Shown: positions 1 to 10,801 of the stretch, in pieces
Layout: each line of letters begins with the position of its first letter
Position numbering within the stretch: the first letter of the stretch is position 1
From: Pestalotiopsis fici W106-1
Lineage: Eukaryota; Ascomycota; Sordariomycetes; Amphisphaeriales; Sporocadaceae
Assembly: GCF_000516985.1 (NCBI RefSeq)
Contig: NW_006917096.1
Location: 605,606 to 669,605, forward strand
Direction: 5' to 3'
Length of the DNA stretch: 64,000 nucleotides
The notes under the pieces: model-generated
What the model was told of the DNA's origin: nothing
The model's input: only the letters and a program-made list of their open reading frames with translations
Database searches by the model: none
Position numbers and translations under genes: made by a program

Positions 1-839
1 AGGAATAAGTTCGTAGCATAAAAAGGATTAAAATTAGCCGAATTAGCATATTACGAATAACTAAAAAAAAAATCGCTTCCGATTAATACAAATTAATAAA
101 ACGGACGATTAATAGTAAATATATAAAATAATTTTATAATATTTATAAAAAATTATTTTTTGCGCTATTTAGTTATTTTAAATTTAGCGATAACGATTTT
201 AATTATAAATATAAAAATAAGGCTTATTAATTATAAGCAAACTTTTAATTATAATTTTATTTAATTAGGCGACCGGAAATTATTTATTTACGGGTACGGT
301 ATAATAATTATATAGCTCGGATTTAAAATATTATTATTAAATAATATAGCCTATTATCCTAGGTTGCTAATTATATTAGTATTACTCCGTTAATTACGAG
401 GATAAAGATATTATTAAAATAATAAAAACGATTTTATAATATTACGCAAAAAAAATAGATTTTTAATTAGTATATTTTAAAACCGATACGGATAATATAT
501 TTTCGAATATAGATTTTACGAATTATTTTTAGCGTTATTTGCTATTTACCGAAAAAAATATATAATATAAATAAAAAAGCTATTATTAATTAGGGAAGCT
601 ATACGATAACATTATAAAATAAAATATTTAGGCCCGGTAGCTTTCGAATATTTTATTTATTTATTTTAAAAGGTAAGAATTAAAAGACTAATTATAATAA
701 AATATAAAGCTTACGCATTTATAAAAATTACGCGCTAATTACGGTAAGCGTTACGGCTAATTAACGAAAATTATAGCGAACGATTAGCTATAAATTTTTA
801 TAATTATATTAAAAAAATCGAAAATTATATATCCTAAAT

Positions 840-1300
840 GCTAATTACCTATCGGTAAACGGGATATATATAGGATTATTATTTTACGGAAAAAATTGCG
901 GTTATATTAATTAACGCTTTCCGATCGTTCCTAAATATAATAAAAATTTAATATAATATTAAAATTAAAATTATCGAATGCGATAACAAAATTATAAAAA
1001 TTAAATAAGTAATAAAAAAATACTTTGAAAATAAATATATTAAATTCGAGCCTTTAGCATTATATATATAAACCTAAAATAGAATTATTAAACGCTTAAG
1101 GGGTATAATTAAAAAAAAAACGGATAATACGCATTAACGCAAAACTCCTTTACTAATTTTGGCCCGAAATCGGCAAAACCGCGGTATATTTATATAATCG
1201 CACGCCGAATTATAATTCCCGATAACGTATATTATATATAAAATTTTATAAAATAATTACAAAAGCAAAAGGAGTTCTAAATCCAAGCTATAAGCTTAAT
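840..1300 (+). pseudogene. copia integrase core remnant
   Basis: Reading through stops gives blocks like those around the second and third catalytic acids of copia integrases: a TGYI-type block, then IIECDN, then NRIIKRL-GGVI-like, then WPEIGKTAVYLYNRTPN. Several in-frame TAA codons replace expected Gln. It lies upstream of the RT remnant of the same element. Confidence 0.75.
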
Positions 1301-2159
1301 TAAATTTATTTTAAAATATTCGGATATAAAGCATACGCAATAACGCCAATAATATAATAGAAATTCGGCCGTTTATAATAATTAGCACCTAAAATATAAA
1401 TAAGATACCTAATCGGATATAGGTTATCTAATATTTACAAAATCTAAATTCCTAATTAAAATAAATTAATTAATACGAAAAATATAATTATAAACGAAAA
1501 AAAATTATGCGACGGAAAATAGGATATATTTAAAAATAAGCTTTTAAATACTGATACCCAGCTTATCGCCGATTTCGTAATTAATTACGTAATATTTAAA
1601 AACGAGATCCTATAGGAATTAAAAAATAAAAATACCGCCGCAAAAAATATCTTGCTAGGCGATAATTAAAATAATTAAAAAAAAAGTAATAATTAAAAAA
1701 ATAAAAAAGCAACGCTAAATAAAAAAAATAAATAATACCCCTTTATTATAGCGAAATTTGCCCTTTAAACTCTATTATAAATACTTCTATTAGCTTTATT
1801 AATATATAGCATAAAAGCGATTATAATTAAAAATATAGCGCTATTAAAAAAAAGACCTAAAATAATCTTATAATAAATAATTTTCCTAGCTAATTATAAA
1901 GCCGTTCCTAAAGCAAAATAAAATAATAATTAAAACGATAAAACAAAGCTAAAACGCTTTTTTTATTAAAAGGTAAAAATTTATAAAACGGAAATCCCAG
2001 CTTCCCCTAAATAGCATTATAAATTATATTATTATCCGTTTAGCAGATTATTTTTTTAAATAAAAGCTAATTATTTATAAAATTATAAAAATATGCGATT
2101 TTAAACCAAAATTAATAAGAAAAATTTACGAATAAAAAATAAATAAATTTTTAATTATA

Positions 2160-2700
2160 TATAAATATACGTATATAAATTCGATAAGCACGGGAAATTC
2201 CAAAAATATAAAGCAAAATTCGTCGTTCGCGATAATTAATAAGCGAAATCTTAAAACCAAAAAATTTACGCGGTTATATTAGCTAAAAAATTATTTCGCA
2301 TCCTAATCGCGATTATAGCGAAATTCGACCTTAAATTAATATAATATAACGTAATAAACGCGTTTATATACGCTCTTATTAATTAAAATATATTTATAAA
2401 AATACCGGATAAATATCGAAAAAAAAACGCTATATTATTATTAAATAAAGCATTTTATAAATTACGGATATTACCGCTATTATAATAAAAAAAATTTATA
2501 AAAACTCTAGCCGAAATCGGTTATACCTAAATATTATATAAGCCTTATATATTTATTAAAAAAAAATACTAGTTTTTTTTTTACGTTAACGATATAATTA
2601 TCGTATATAAAAATAAAAATAAAAAAGCTATTAATTATTTAATATAGCACTTTATAAAAAAATATAAAATTAGTAATAGCAAGCCAATATAATGGTTCCT
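2160..2700 (+). pseudogene. copia reverse transcriptase remnant
   Basis: Translation ignoring stops shows the start of a copia RVT_2 domain (VYKFDKHGKFQKYKAKFVVRD), then YNVINAF, then LLLNKAFYKLR, then FFYVNDIIIVYK. The last is the YVDD catalytic box with the first Asp changed to Asn (G to A), which alone would kill the enzyme. TAA codons interrupt the frame repeatedly. Confidence 0.85.
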
Positions 2701-3089
2701 TAGGATAAAAATAATTAAAAATCGTATATCTAAAATAATCTAGCTTTCTTAAAAGGCTTATTTTAAAAAAATCGCCAAGTTTATAAATAAAAAAAAATTT
2801 ATATAACGCTAATAAACTACGAAAAATTTATATTTCGATTAATTATAGCGTTTTTTTACGAAATATAAAAATATTAAAAAAAAATTAGATTACTATTATT
2901 CGCGGCTATATTTATAAAATTAAATATTATATTCGCAATAACTAAATTAGCTCGATTCCTTAATAATCTAAGCTAAATATATTAAAAAGCTATTAATCGA
3001 GTTTTAATTTACCTAATTAATACTAAAAAACTTTCGCTTAAAATCGGAAAATCCTTTAATTTAATAATTATTAATAACGTATTATTTAC

Positions 3090-3420
3090 CGATAATAGCA
3101 TCGATCGCAAAAATACTTAAATATTCGCTATAAAGTTATTCGGAAAACTAATTAATTAGCGATTAAATAAATAAAATATAATTATTATTTTTATTATAAA
3201 AGCTAAATTATTTACCTTAACGCAAATTACTAAAAAAATATTATTTATTAGCCGATTATTAAAAAAATTATCGATATAGCTAAATAATAGCACTATTACT
3301 ATTAAGTATAATAATAAATAAACTATTAATTTAATTAACGCCGAAATCGCGTTATTAAAAATAAAGCTTTATTATATAAATATTTATAACTATTAATTAC
3401 GATAAAAAGCCTAAAAAAAA
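3090..3420 (+). pseudogene. copia RNase H remnant
   Basis: The plus-strand frame recovers the end of a copia polyprotein: a TIKAKLFTLTQ block (usually STEAELLALSQ), then LLKKLSI-LNNSTITIKYNNK, then LINAEIALLKIKLYYINIYNY, which matches the usual VDIRHHWLR-type ending. Stops interrupt it. It fixes the strand and the 3' side of the element. Confidence 0.75.
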
Positions 3421-3674
3421 AAATTAGAATTATCTATAAACCTTTAAATAAAATAATAATAAATAAATTAACGAAAAGCTTGCTAATAGGCAAATAACAG
3501 AATTTTCTATAATAAATAAAATTTAACGTTACCTATCGTAATTAAAACGAATAGCTTTAAAAAAAGCTATATTTTACTAATTAGCAATTTTAATTTAAAT
3601 ATGGCCAAATCCACGATAAATCGTAAATCTAAAGGGGTATATTAGATAGTAAATTATAATTCCTATATATTAGG

Positions 3675-3690
3675 GTATGCTTAAGCATAC
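3675..3690. repeat. 16-bp perfect palindrome in the element tail
   Basis: GTATGCTTAAGCATAC is its own reverse complement. It lies in the presumed LTR end of the degraded element, just before GC-richer sequence that RIP has spared. It may be part of the LTR transcription or termination region; no function can be shown. Confidence 0.6.
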
Positions 3691-3790
3691 GGATTAACCC
3701 TATAGTATTTAAATAAATATACGGGACCTCCCGGGGATTAGCCGGGGCCACCCAAATAAGCGTACACCTTATTAAAACTAAAAGGCGCAG

Positions 3791-5416
3791 AATATAGATT
3801 AATATATCATATAATTGACACCTATATCAGACCAGTTTAAACTCCAATAGGAAAGCACCACCTTGATCAACAGTAGTATAGAAAATGGCTGTTAGCTGCA
3901 ATTTATTTGACAGCTGGTGACAGCTGAGCGGAAATTTCCCCTGTCAAGTGGGGTGGGCCATGACTTTTGGGAGCGACTTCCGTAGTGTGTGCGCTATGGG
4001 ATCAGCTGGTTAATGCCGAATCTAGGTACAGTGAGCGGCACCACCGAAACTAGTTAGATTTCTTCAATGGTGGATTGGGCTATGTACTTGCGGAATTGCA
4101 GACATGCAGATGCGCTAACTACAATCATAACGTTCAGCTACGTGTGCTACTTTATTGTCATGCTGTTGCTTAACGTGTGGCGATACCGAAATGGGAGAGG
4201 AAACAAGAGACACAAAGAGAGAGAGCTCCGGGTTCGCCGGCGAGCCAAGATGTCTTGACTGTTGGCAGCGGCTTGGCGACGCAGTTCCCGCACGGGTACC
4301 ACTGTGCCCAGCTTTTGCCCAGCTATTGGGGCTGATCCGAATCCAATCGGCAAGTTTCCCAAAAATGCTTGTGTCAAGCCACCCGTCCCTGTCTGAGAGA
4401 TATGCCGTAGAACTGTAAAGTTCGGGAAGCTGGGGGCCTGGTCTTTGGTGTCTGGGCAAGACAAGTGCCGCACATCGTATCGCATCGCATCCATCTGGGC
4501 TGACTTATCTGCACCGAATCTACGATTACATACCCAGCAGTACGGAACAGGGGGCCTGGCTCACGAATCAGCCGTACATTGGTTTTGGTTACAAATAGCG
4601 CACGAGCCCAGACGCTTTTCCCTTGACAACCCCAGATTCGCGGATCCCAAGAGGAGTTGATATGACGGATCAGTATTACGGTCGCATGAGTCCAGAATTC
4701 CCACATTGTCTCCCAGAAATTAGGGGACCTGATGGAGTTCTGCGAAGCCTAATGACCGTAGCGTAGCCTAGAGGTGGAGCATCGTGAGGCTCGAGCTTGC
4801 ATGGCTGGTTGGCTGGCGAATGCGCGACAAGGACCTGGAACGGCGATTCTGCTGTCTGACGTCGCTCCGGACCGAATCCCTAATCTGGGGCAGGATTCAG
4901 GATGGACACCAAGATTACCCATTTCTGGCAGATAATAGCCATTAGCCATAGATAACGGGCTGCCGGGCGACCAATACGACTGGAGTTCCCCCGGCCTGGG
5001 ACTGGCCCCCGGGTTTTGTCATACCAAAACGTCAAGCTTTCTCGCCCAGTCTGTCGAGTGTCTGACTAGCCATCACCACCCATCTCTAGCCCAGTGCCCA
5101 CATGGCCGTCCATGTCTAAGGATGTACCTACCCAAAGGAGTAATCGTTGAAAAAGTTAAATCATGGATGACATCTCGCCTCAGACTTCATCTGTTCGACT
5201 CCAAGAATCTTTTGCTTGCTGTTGCATCCGTTGGTCGCGCAGCGCAATATCACCAGTCGTCCAATCGCCCGCATTCCAGACGGTGCGTTATTAATAGTTC
5301 ACTCTTTGACGACGACAATTGGGTGATATCAGGAATCCTGCCAATTCATTCTGCAGATTGATTCCCGGGCGAGACAGACACCAATCGCAAAGTCGTTCGT
5401 GTTCTCGATCGCAAAC
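3791..5416. other. Intergenic, upstream of the permease gene
   Basis: Normal base composition returns here. Overlapping open frames of 60-115 codons exist on both strands between about 4070 and 4950, but none shows a recognisable domain, and no splice pattern links them. The last few hundred bases are the presumed promoter and leader of the permease gene. Confidence 0.5.
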
Positions 5417-7062
5417 ATGGAGCATCCTGTCGAGAACCAGCACCAACACGCCGTGGCCAACGATGCCATCGCGTTGGAGCAGCTGGGACACAAGCAGGAG
5501 CTGAAGCGAAACTTCTCCCTGGTTTCCATGCTTGGTCTCGCCTTCGCCATCCTCAACACCTGGACAGCCCTCGCCGCCTCCATCTCTCTTGCCCTGCCCT
5601 CCGGTGGCCCCAGCGCTGTCGTCTGGGGTCTGATCGTGGCCGGTATCTGCAACCTGTGCCTCGCCGCCTCCCTCGCCGAGTTCCTGTCTGCCTACCCCAC
5701 AGCCGGTGGCCAATATCACTGGGCTGCCATTATCTCTTGGAAGCGTTGGAGCCGTGGCATCAGCTACGTGACTGGCTGGATCAATGTATCCGGTTGGGTC
5801 GCCCTGACTGCCACTGGTGGTCTGCTCGGCAGCACGTTTGTGCTGAACGTTATTGCTCTGTTTGATGAGAACTACGAGTCCAAGGCGTGGCACCAATTCC
5901 TCATCTACCTTGCCTTCAACGCTGCTGCACTGGCCATCAACGCATTCGCCAACAGACTCTTGCCTCTGGTTACCCAGGCCGCCTTCTACTGGTCGGTCGC
6001 CGGTTTCATCATCATCAGCATCACCCTATTTGCTTGCGCCACGCCTGACTTCCAGCCTGGCTCTTTCGTCTATGGAAGCTTCATCAATGAGGTTGGCTGG
6101 CCGGATGGCCTTGCCTGGATGCTTGGTCTGCTTCAGGGTGCCTTTGCCTTGACTGGATTCGATGGTGTTGCTCACATGATTGAGGAGATCCCCGAGCCGC
6201 ACATTCAGGGACCTCGCATCATGCTGTACTGTATCGGCATCGGTATGGTGTCTGGTTTCTTCTTCCTCAGCTGTCTCTTGTTTGTCCTCAAGGATGTCGA
6301 CGCTGTCATTGAGTCTGCGGCCGGACCTCTCCTCCAGATCTTCATGGATGCTACCAACAGCAAGGCTGGTAGCACTTGTCTCTTGATGTTCCCCTTGATC
6401 TGCATGCTGTTCACCACTACCAGTATCATGGCTACCAGCTCTCGTATGAGCTATGCCTTTGCCCGTGACCGTGGTCTTCCCTTCAGCCACGTCTTTGCCA
6501 GAGTCCACCCTACCCTGGATGTTCCCCTGAACGCCCTCATCTGGACAACCGCCTGGGTTGTCATCTTTGGTTTGATCTTCCTCGGTTCATCCAGCACCTT
6601 CAACGCCATTACTGCTGCATCGGTTGTCGCGCTTGGTGTCACCTACGCCATTCCTCCGGCGATCAACTGCCTCCGTGGCCGCAAGATGTTGCCCGAGACC
6701 CGAGCCTTCAAGCTCCCCAACACCATTGGCTGGATCTTCAACCTTGTCGGCATCGCCTGGGCCATCTTGACCACTGTCCTCTTTGTCTTCCCTCCCGAGA
6801 CCCCTGTCGATTCCGAGAACATGAACTACTGCGTTGCTGCTTTCGGAGTCATCCTGGTGATTGCTGGTTCCACTGTAAGTACTCTGCTTTTACATTTTCG
6901 CCTGAACCTTTTACTGATTCTTGCTCGCAGTGGATCTTTGATGGACGCAAGCACTACACTGGCCCGGTCATGGATGTCCAAGGCATGCTCAACGGCAAGG
7001 TCGAGGGCATGGAGCCCGTCCAGTCGGGAGAGACCGCCGAGATAGAGCCCACGAAGCACTGA
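5417..7062 (+). CDS. Amino acid/choline permease (APC superfamily, fungal Hnm1/GABA-permease type)
   Basis: Exons are 5417-6874 and 6931-7062, giving 529 residues. The 56-nt intron (GTAAGT...GCAG) is needed: unspliced reading loses the conserved tail, while splicing gives WIFDGRKHYTGP followed by a short acidic C-terminus ending in a TGA at 7060. The start is the ATG in context AAACATGG; the GTG 18 nt upstream is not a eukaryotic start. The protein is a 12-helix APC carrier. The first helix region carries NTWTALAASISLALPSGGPS, and the loop SLAEFLSAYPTAGGQY is the signature of the ACT family, which includes choline (Hnm1) and GABA (Uga4) transporters. It should import a small amine or amino acid by proton coupling across the plasma membrane. 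Substrate cannot be fixed from sequence. Codon use is strongly biased, which suggests good expression. Confidence 0.93.
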
Positions 7063-7664
7063 GCTGCCCCAGGGTCTCTTGTATAGAATCCGTGTATTTA
7101 TTATTTATCCGAGATACCTTTGTCAATTTGATGTTTTATTACATGAACCAAGTTAAGATTGTCTGTGCATATTGAGACGCCCAAACGTTTTCTTGCCTAA
7201 TGATATTTCAGTAAGACAAAGAGCATGCAACATACCTGCACCAGAAGGACTAGTTGTCTTTCACAAGAGTGTCCTCAATGAGAATTGGCAGTCTCTGTGG
7301 TTGGTAGTCTGGGTAGGCATTTGTATATGTAGTAGTGATTGATACTTGGGATCCAATCGGTATGGCACAAGTACAACACTGAAAAAAACGAGGTGCAGTT
7401 CTTTGGTTGCCCAAGGTTCAATGTTGAATCTGAAGTTGAGGTTCAAATTATTCAATAAGGACACCTCGATTAGGCAAGCGCATTAGCGTGTCCCACTACA
7501 AACGGCGACCAGACCCGCTGCAACGTGGTGGTGGTGGGGGGATCCATTGAACATTGCTAAAACTGGCAACAAGCTCAATCTGGTACATCTGATACATACT
7601 ACCAAAGCTCGACATCAAACACGGTAACAGTAGTCACCAAACAGCACGCGAGAGAGACGCAAAG
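7063..7664. other. Intergenic, permease 3' region and RUS1 promoter
   Basis: Tandem plus-strand genes flank this stretch. I see a pyrimidine-poor leader just before 7665 (AAAGATGGCG context) and no further gene, RNA or repeat. Confidence 0.5.
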
Positions 7665-8956
7665 ATGGCGACTCACAAGGACGTGACTGACGAGTCGGGT
7701 GCCGTCGTCTACTACTACACTCGAGAGAAGAAAGACGGACCCTACAAGGCAAACGTATGTTATCAAATCCCTTCCCACTCATATCCAAGTACCTACCGTA
7801 GCTAACCTGCCTACTACCTTGGTTTTAGCTGCCGCCGAAGACAACCGTGAGCTATGTCAAACAGCTTCTCGATGTCTTCTTGCCAGCCGGCTATCCGTAC
7901 ACGGTCACTGCCGATTATACGCCCTACCAGATCTATGTAAGACGCCCTTGTATTATAGCTCTAGATTGCAACATGAGTTTGCTGACTTTCCGCCTAAAGG
8001 ACTCACTCCAGGCCTTCTCTAGCTCCATCGCCGGGCTGATGTCCAACAGAGCCGTGTTGCAGGGCTTTGGTGTGGGCAAGGAGGGCTCCTCAGCCACAGG
8101 CGCTGTCCTCCTCTCCGTCCTCCAGGAGTCGACTGGCCGACTTGCCACCATTGTGTTTGCCCACCGCTTCGGTCAGGCCATTGAGCCCGAGTGCAAGTAT
8201 TACCGCTTCATGGCCGACATCTTCAATGATGCCGCCCTCCTGCTCGACATTCTCACGCCTTCTCTGCCCCAGGAGCCAAAGATCATTGCCCTCTGTGCTG
8301 CCGGTATCTTGCGCTCTCTCTGCGGCGTCGCTGCTGGCGCGGCCAAGGCCAGTCTCAGCGCTCACTTTGCCAAGACTGGCAATCTCGCGGAGCTCAATGC
8401 CAAAGATGGTAGCCAGGAAACTGTCATCTCTCTCTTGGGTATGCTGGCTGGTAGTGTGATTGTCAACTTTGTCGAGGGAACCACTGCCGTCTGGCTGTCC
8501 ATGTTTTTCCTGCTCGGTGTCCACCTCTGGACCAACTACCAGGCCGTCCGATCTGTCCAGATGCGATCTCTCAACCGACAGAGAACCTGCATTGTCGTTG
8601 ACGAGTATCACAAGAGCGGTCGCATCATGCGCCCGGCCGAAGTCGCCAAGGTAGAGCGAATCCTGACATGGGAGGGCCCAGATATCGATTTTGCTACAAG
8701 TCTGCCCGAGACACTCCCCTACGACTGGATCCTCTCTCTCAAAAAGGAGCCCTTCATGATTGCCTACACAACGCGCGGTGCAAGAATCTACCTCCGAAAG
8801 GGCGCCACAAATCTCGATGCATTGGAGGCTTATGCTCGTGCTCACAGTGGTTATGTCTTTGAAAAGGAATTCTTCAAGGCACTCGCGAGTGCTGGCTGGG
8901 ATTTGGACGCAGGAGCAGTCGAGACTGGACGAGCAATTCGAATCGCCCTGGAGTAG
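7665..8956 (+). CDS. RUS1/DUF647 family protein
   Basis: Exons 7665-7754, 7829-7936 and 8000-8956 give 384 residues. The spliced product carries the DUF647 signature across the second junction: LPAGYPYTVTADYTPYQIY joined to DSLQAFSSSIAGL, then SNRAVLQGFGVG and LLSVLQESTGR. This is the membrane protein family of plant ROOT UVB SENSITIVE 1, found in most eukaryotes; molecular function is poorly known. Hydrophobic stretches in the middle (ALCAAGILRSLCGVAAGAA; WLSMFFLLGVHLW) fit a membrane protein. Intron 2 is 63 nt, a multiple of three, and has no stop, so its retention would insert 21 residues without breaking the frame; family conservation argues that it is removed. The gene is convergent with the heme lyase gene. 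Confidence 0.92.
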
Positions 8957-9133
8957 AAATGCGATAGACTTGCATTTCAGAGATTGGAGATGATGCTGAT
9001 GATGACTGACTATGATACCCAATGCGAAGCCTTCTTTCGGGCCTTGATGCAATTCCGAACCTTCTTGTCTGGGATCGTGGGGTCCCTTATAATACATTTC
9101 GTTTATACATATCTTGTACATGAACACGTGAAC

Positions 9134-10234
9134 TTACTGGATGCCCAAGCCTCGCAGGGCTCGCATCTTGACTCCTTCCCAGCTGTTTAGCTTGGGCCGC
9201 ACGTCCAAGTAAAATGAGGGCTTGCCATCTCCACGCGGCCGGCCCGTGTAGAAATCAATGATATACTCAATTTCCTGCCCGCAGCGATCCACTACCCAGT
9301 CGTGTCGATCAAACGGTGCTTGGTAACCCAACCATGTATTGATCTTGGCCTTTGGCGACAGTTTTGAGCTCAAACCAGAAAAGGAGCTTAACCTAGGACC
9401 TTCGCAACTGTTAAATCATACAAGTTAGCATATTATTCTAAATGTCTTGTGTGTAATTGCTCGATCCAGCACGCGTCAATGGTGGCTGTCAGATATCTCT
9501 GCAATGATCACGTACCTCGAGCCCTTTTGATAAAACGGCGCCTCCCACTGCTTAATCTCGGCCCAGGCGCGCTCATTGACGGCATTGTGAATGGGCACAA
9601 TGGTGCGCATGTCGGGAGCCTGCGGGTCGTGACCCTTGCGCTTCATGGCGTCGAAGAACATTTTCTCTGATGGGTAGATCCAATTGCCCGACGCCTCGTC
9701 GGCGCCCGTCTCCTGCTCCTTGTTGGCTGGCATGTGCTGTGTTCCTTGTTGCCCAGCCTCGCCTTCTCCCGTTGGCAGGAGTCCCGATCGCGGTATCGAG
9801 GAGACGATGCGGCTGGTTCCTAGTCGCGATTGTTCTGGGACTTGCTGTTGAAGGTGGTGTTGCACGGCTGCGGTGGTGGATGAGGAGCTGCTACCAAAGG
9901 GCAGGTAGGAGAGAATGCCTGATGTCCAGGACGTTTGTTGGGGCTGCTGCTGCTGCTGCTGGGGTGGTGCGGCGGGAGAAGGAGACGATGATGCCGACGC
10001 CGCCCGCGCCTGCTGCATCCATGCTTCGCGCGCCTTGTGGTCTACGGGACAGCTCTCTTCGGCATCGGCGCCTGCTGCAGCGGTCGGTATCCGCGGGTGA
10101 TCTGGCGGGAGAGGGGCGGAGGTGGTGGAGGACGAGGAGGAAGAGGCTGCGCGGGCTTGTTGCATCCACGCTTCGCGGCTCTTGTGGTCGACGGGACACG
10201 CCGCGGCCGGGTCGTGCGGTTTCGCGTCGCTCAT
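9134..10234 (-). CDS. Cytochrome c-type heme lyase (holocytochrome c synthase)
   Basis: Reverse-strand exons are 10234-9516 and 9407-9134, giving 330 residues. The intron (GTACGT...AACAG) joins SR to SCEGPRL, restoring the family order. The enzyme attaches heme to apocytochrome c in the mitochondrial intermembrane space. Diagnostic blocks are NWIYPSEKMFFDAMKRKGHDP, IVPIHNAVNERAWAEIKQWE, and after the intron INTWLGYQAPFDRHDWVVDRCG followed by EYIIDFYTG. CPV heme-binding motifs occur twice near the N-terminus (residues about 14 and 61), each inside a near-identical CPVDHKxREAWMQQARAAS unit, so the low-complexity front was internally duplicated. A Gln-rich tract lies near residue 110. Orthology to yeast CYC3 or Neurospora cyt-2 is likely; c versus c1 specificity cannot be told. 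An upstream in-frame codon at 10297 is not ATG. Confidence 0.93.
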
Positions 10235-10801
10235 CCTTTTCGGTTGTGTGATTTGTGGTGGTATAGACCTGTATAGATGAACTAGACGGGATTGCAAGAG
10301 GCCAATGTCGTGTGTTTTGCCGTCGGGTTTCTAGTTGCAAGGTTGATTTGAGGTCATATTCAAATTTACGTTTCTAGCGGCGATCCAATGGAACCGTCGG
10401 TGTTGTCAAAAGCTAGCGGTTGTCGCAACTTTTTAGTGGGGAATGTGCGGACGGTTCCGCCATATGACCGAGTACGTACCTACCTTTTTTTCAGGTAGTA
10501 TTGATGGTATACTCCGTGAACATTAAAGCTCACGATCCAAACTTCAAAGGCCCCGTTGCAAATTGACTCTTTTCTTAACAAATAGTATTTCCAATGGCTT
10601 ACGCTCTTTGATTCTTGGAAGAATGGTTCTTGTACGTTGTTGTACGTGAAATTGAGTCTAGGACCTGGGGCTCTTTACGCGGCATTATCCCGAGTATCAT
10701 CTGGCATGATTCAATCTGTAGTGTCTCAACTGCGGACTATGCCTGCTAAATTGAAGAGAAAAACAAATATCTATTGATAAACTCCCAATAAGTCAAATGA
10801 G
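10235..10801. other. Intergenic between heme lyase and HET gene
   Basis: This holds the heme lyase promoter (5' side) and the 3' region of the HET gene, which points the same way. I see no gene, RNA or repeat in it. Confidence 0.5.

Larger units (their letters stand above)
1..3790 (+). mobile_element. RIP-degraded Ty1/copia LTR retrotransposon (5' end outside window)
   Basis: The stretch is extremely AT-rich and packed with TAA/TAG stops in all frames, then changes abruptly to normal base composition near 3790. Ignoring stops, the plus strand still reads in copia order: integrase core near 840-1300, reverse transcriptase near 2160-2700, RNase H near 3090-3420. That order (IN before RT) is Ty1/copia rather than Gypsy. 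Many stops sit where Gln (CAA) is expected, as C-to-T change in CpA context would give. The part before about 840 should hold gag/protease, but I cannot read it with confidence. The tail after about 3630 is richer in GC islands and may be the start of the 3' LTR; no second LTR is in view to confirm it. The element is inactive. Confidence 0.9.

Noticed and set aside
4067..4949. Cluster of overlapping 60-115 codon frames on both strands
   Set aside because: No domain, no splice links, frames overlap each other on opposite strands; normal for GC-neutral intergenic DNA.
6026..6508. 160-codon minus-strand frame inside the permease gene
   Set aside because: Shadow of a strongly biased coding exon on the other strand.
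8090..9127. 345-codon minus-strand frame opposite the RUS1 gene
   Set aside because: Antisense shadow; the plus strand has the recognisable DUF647 protein.
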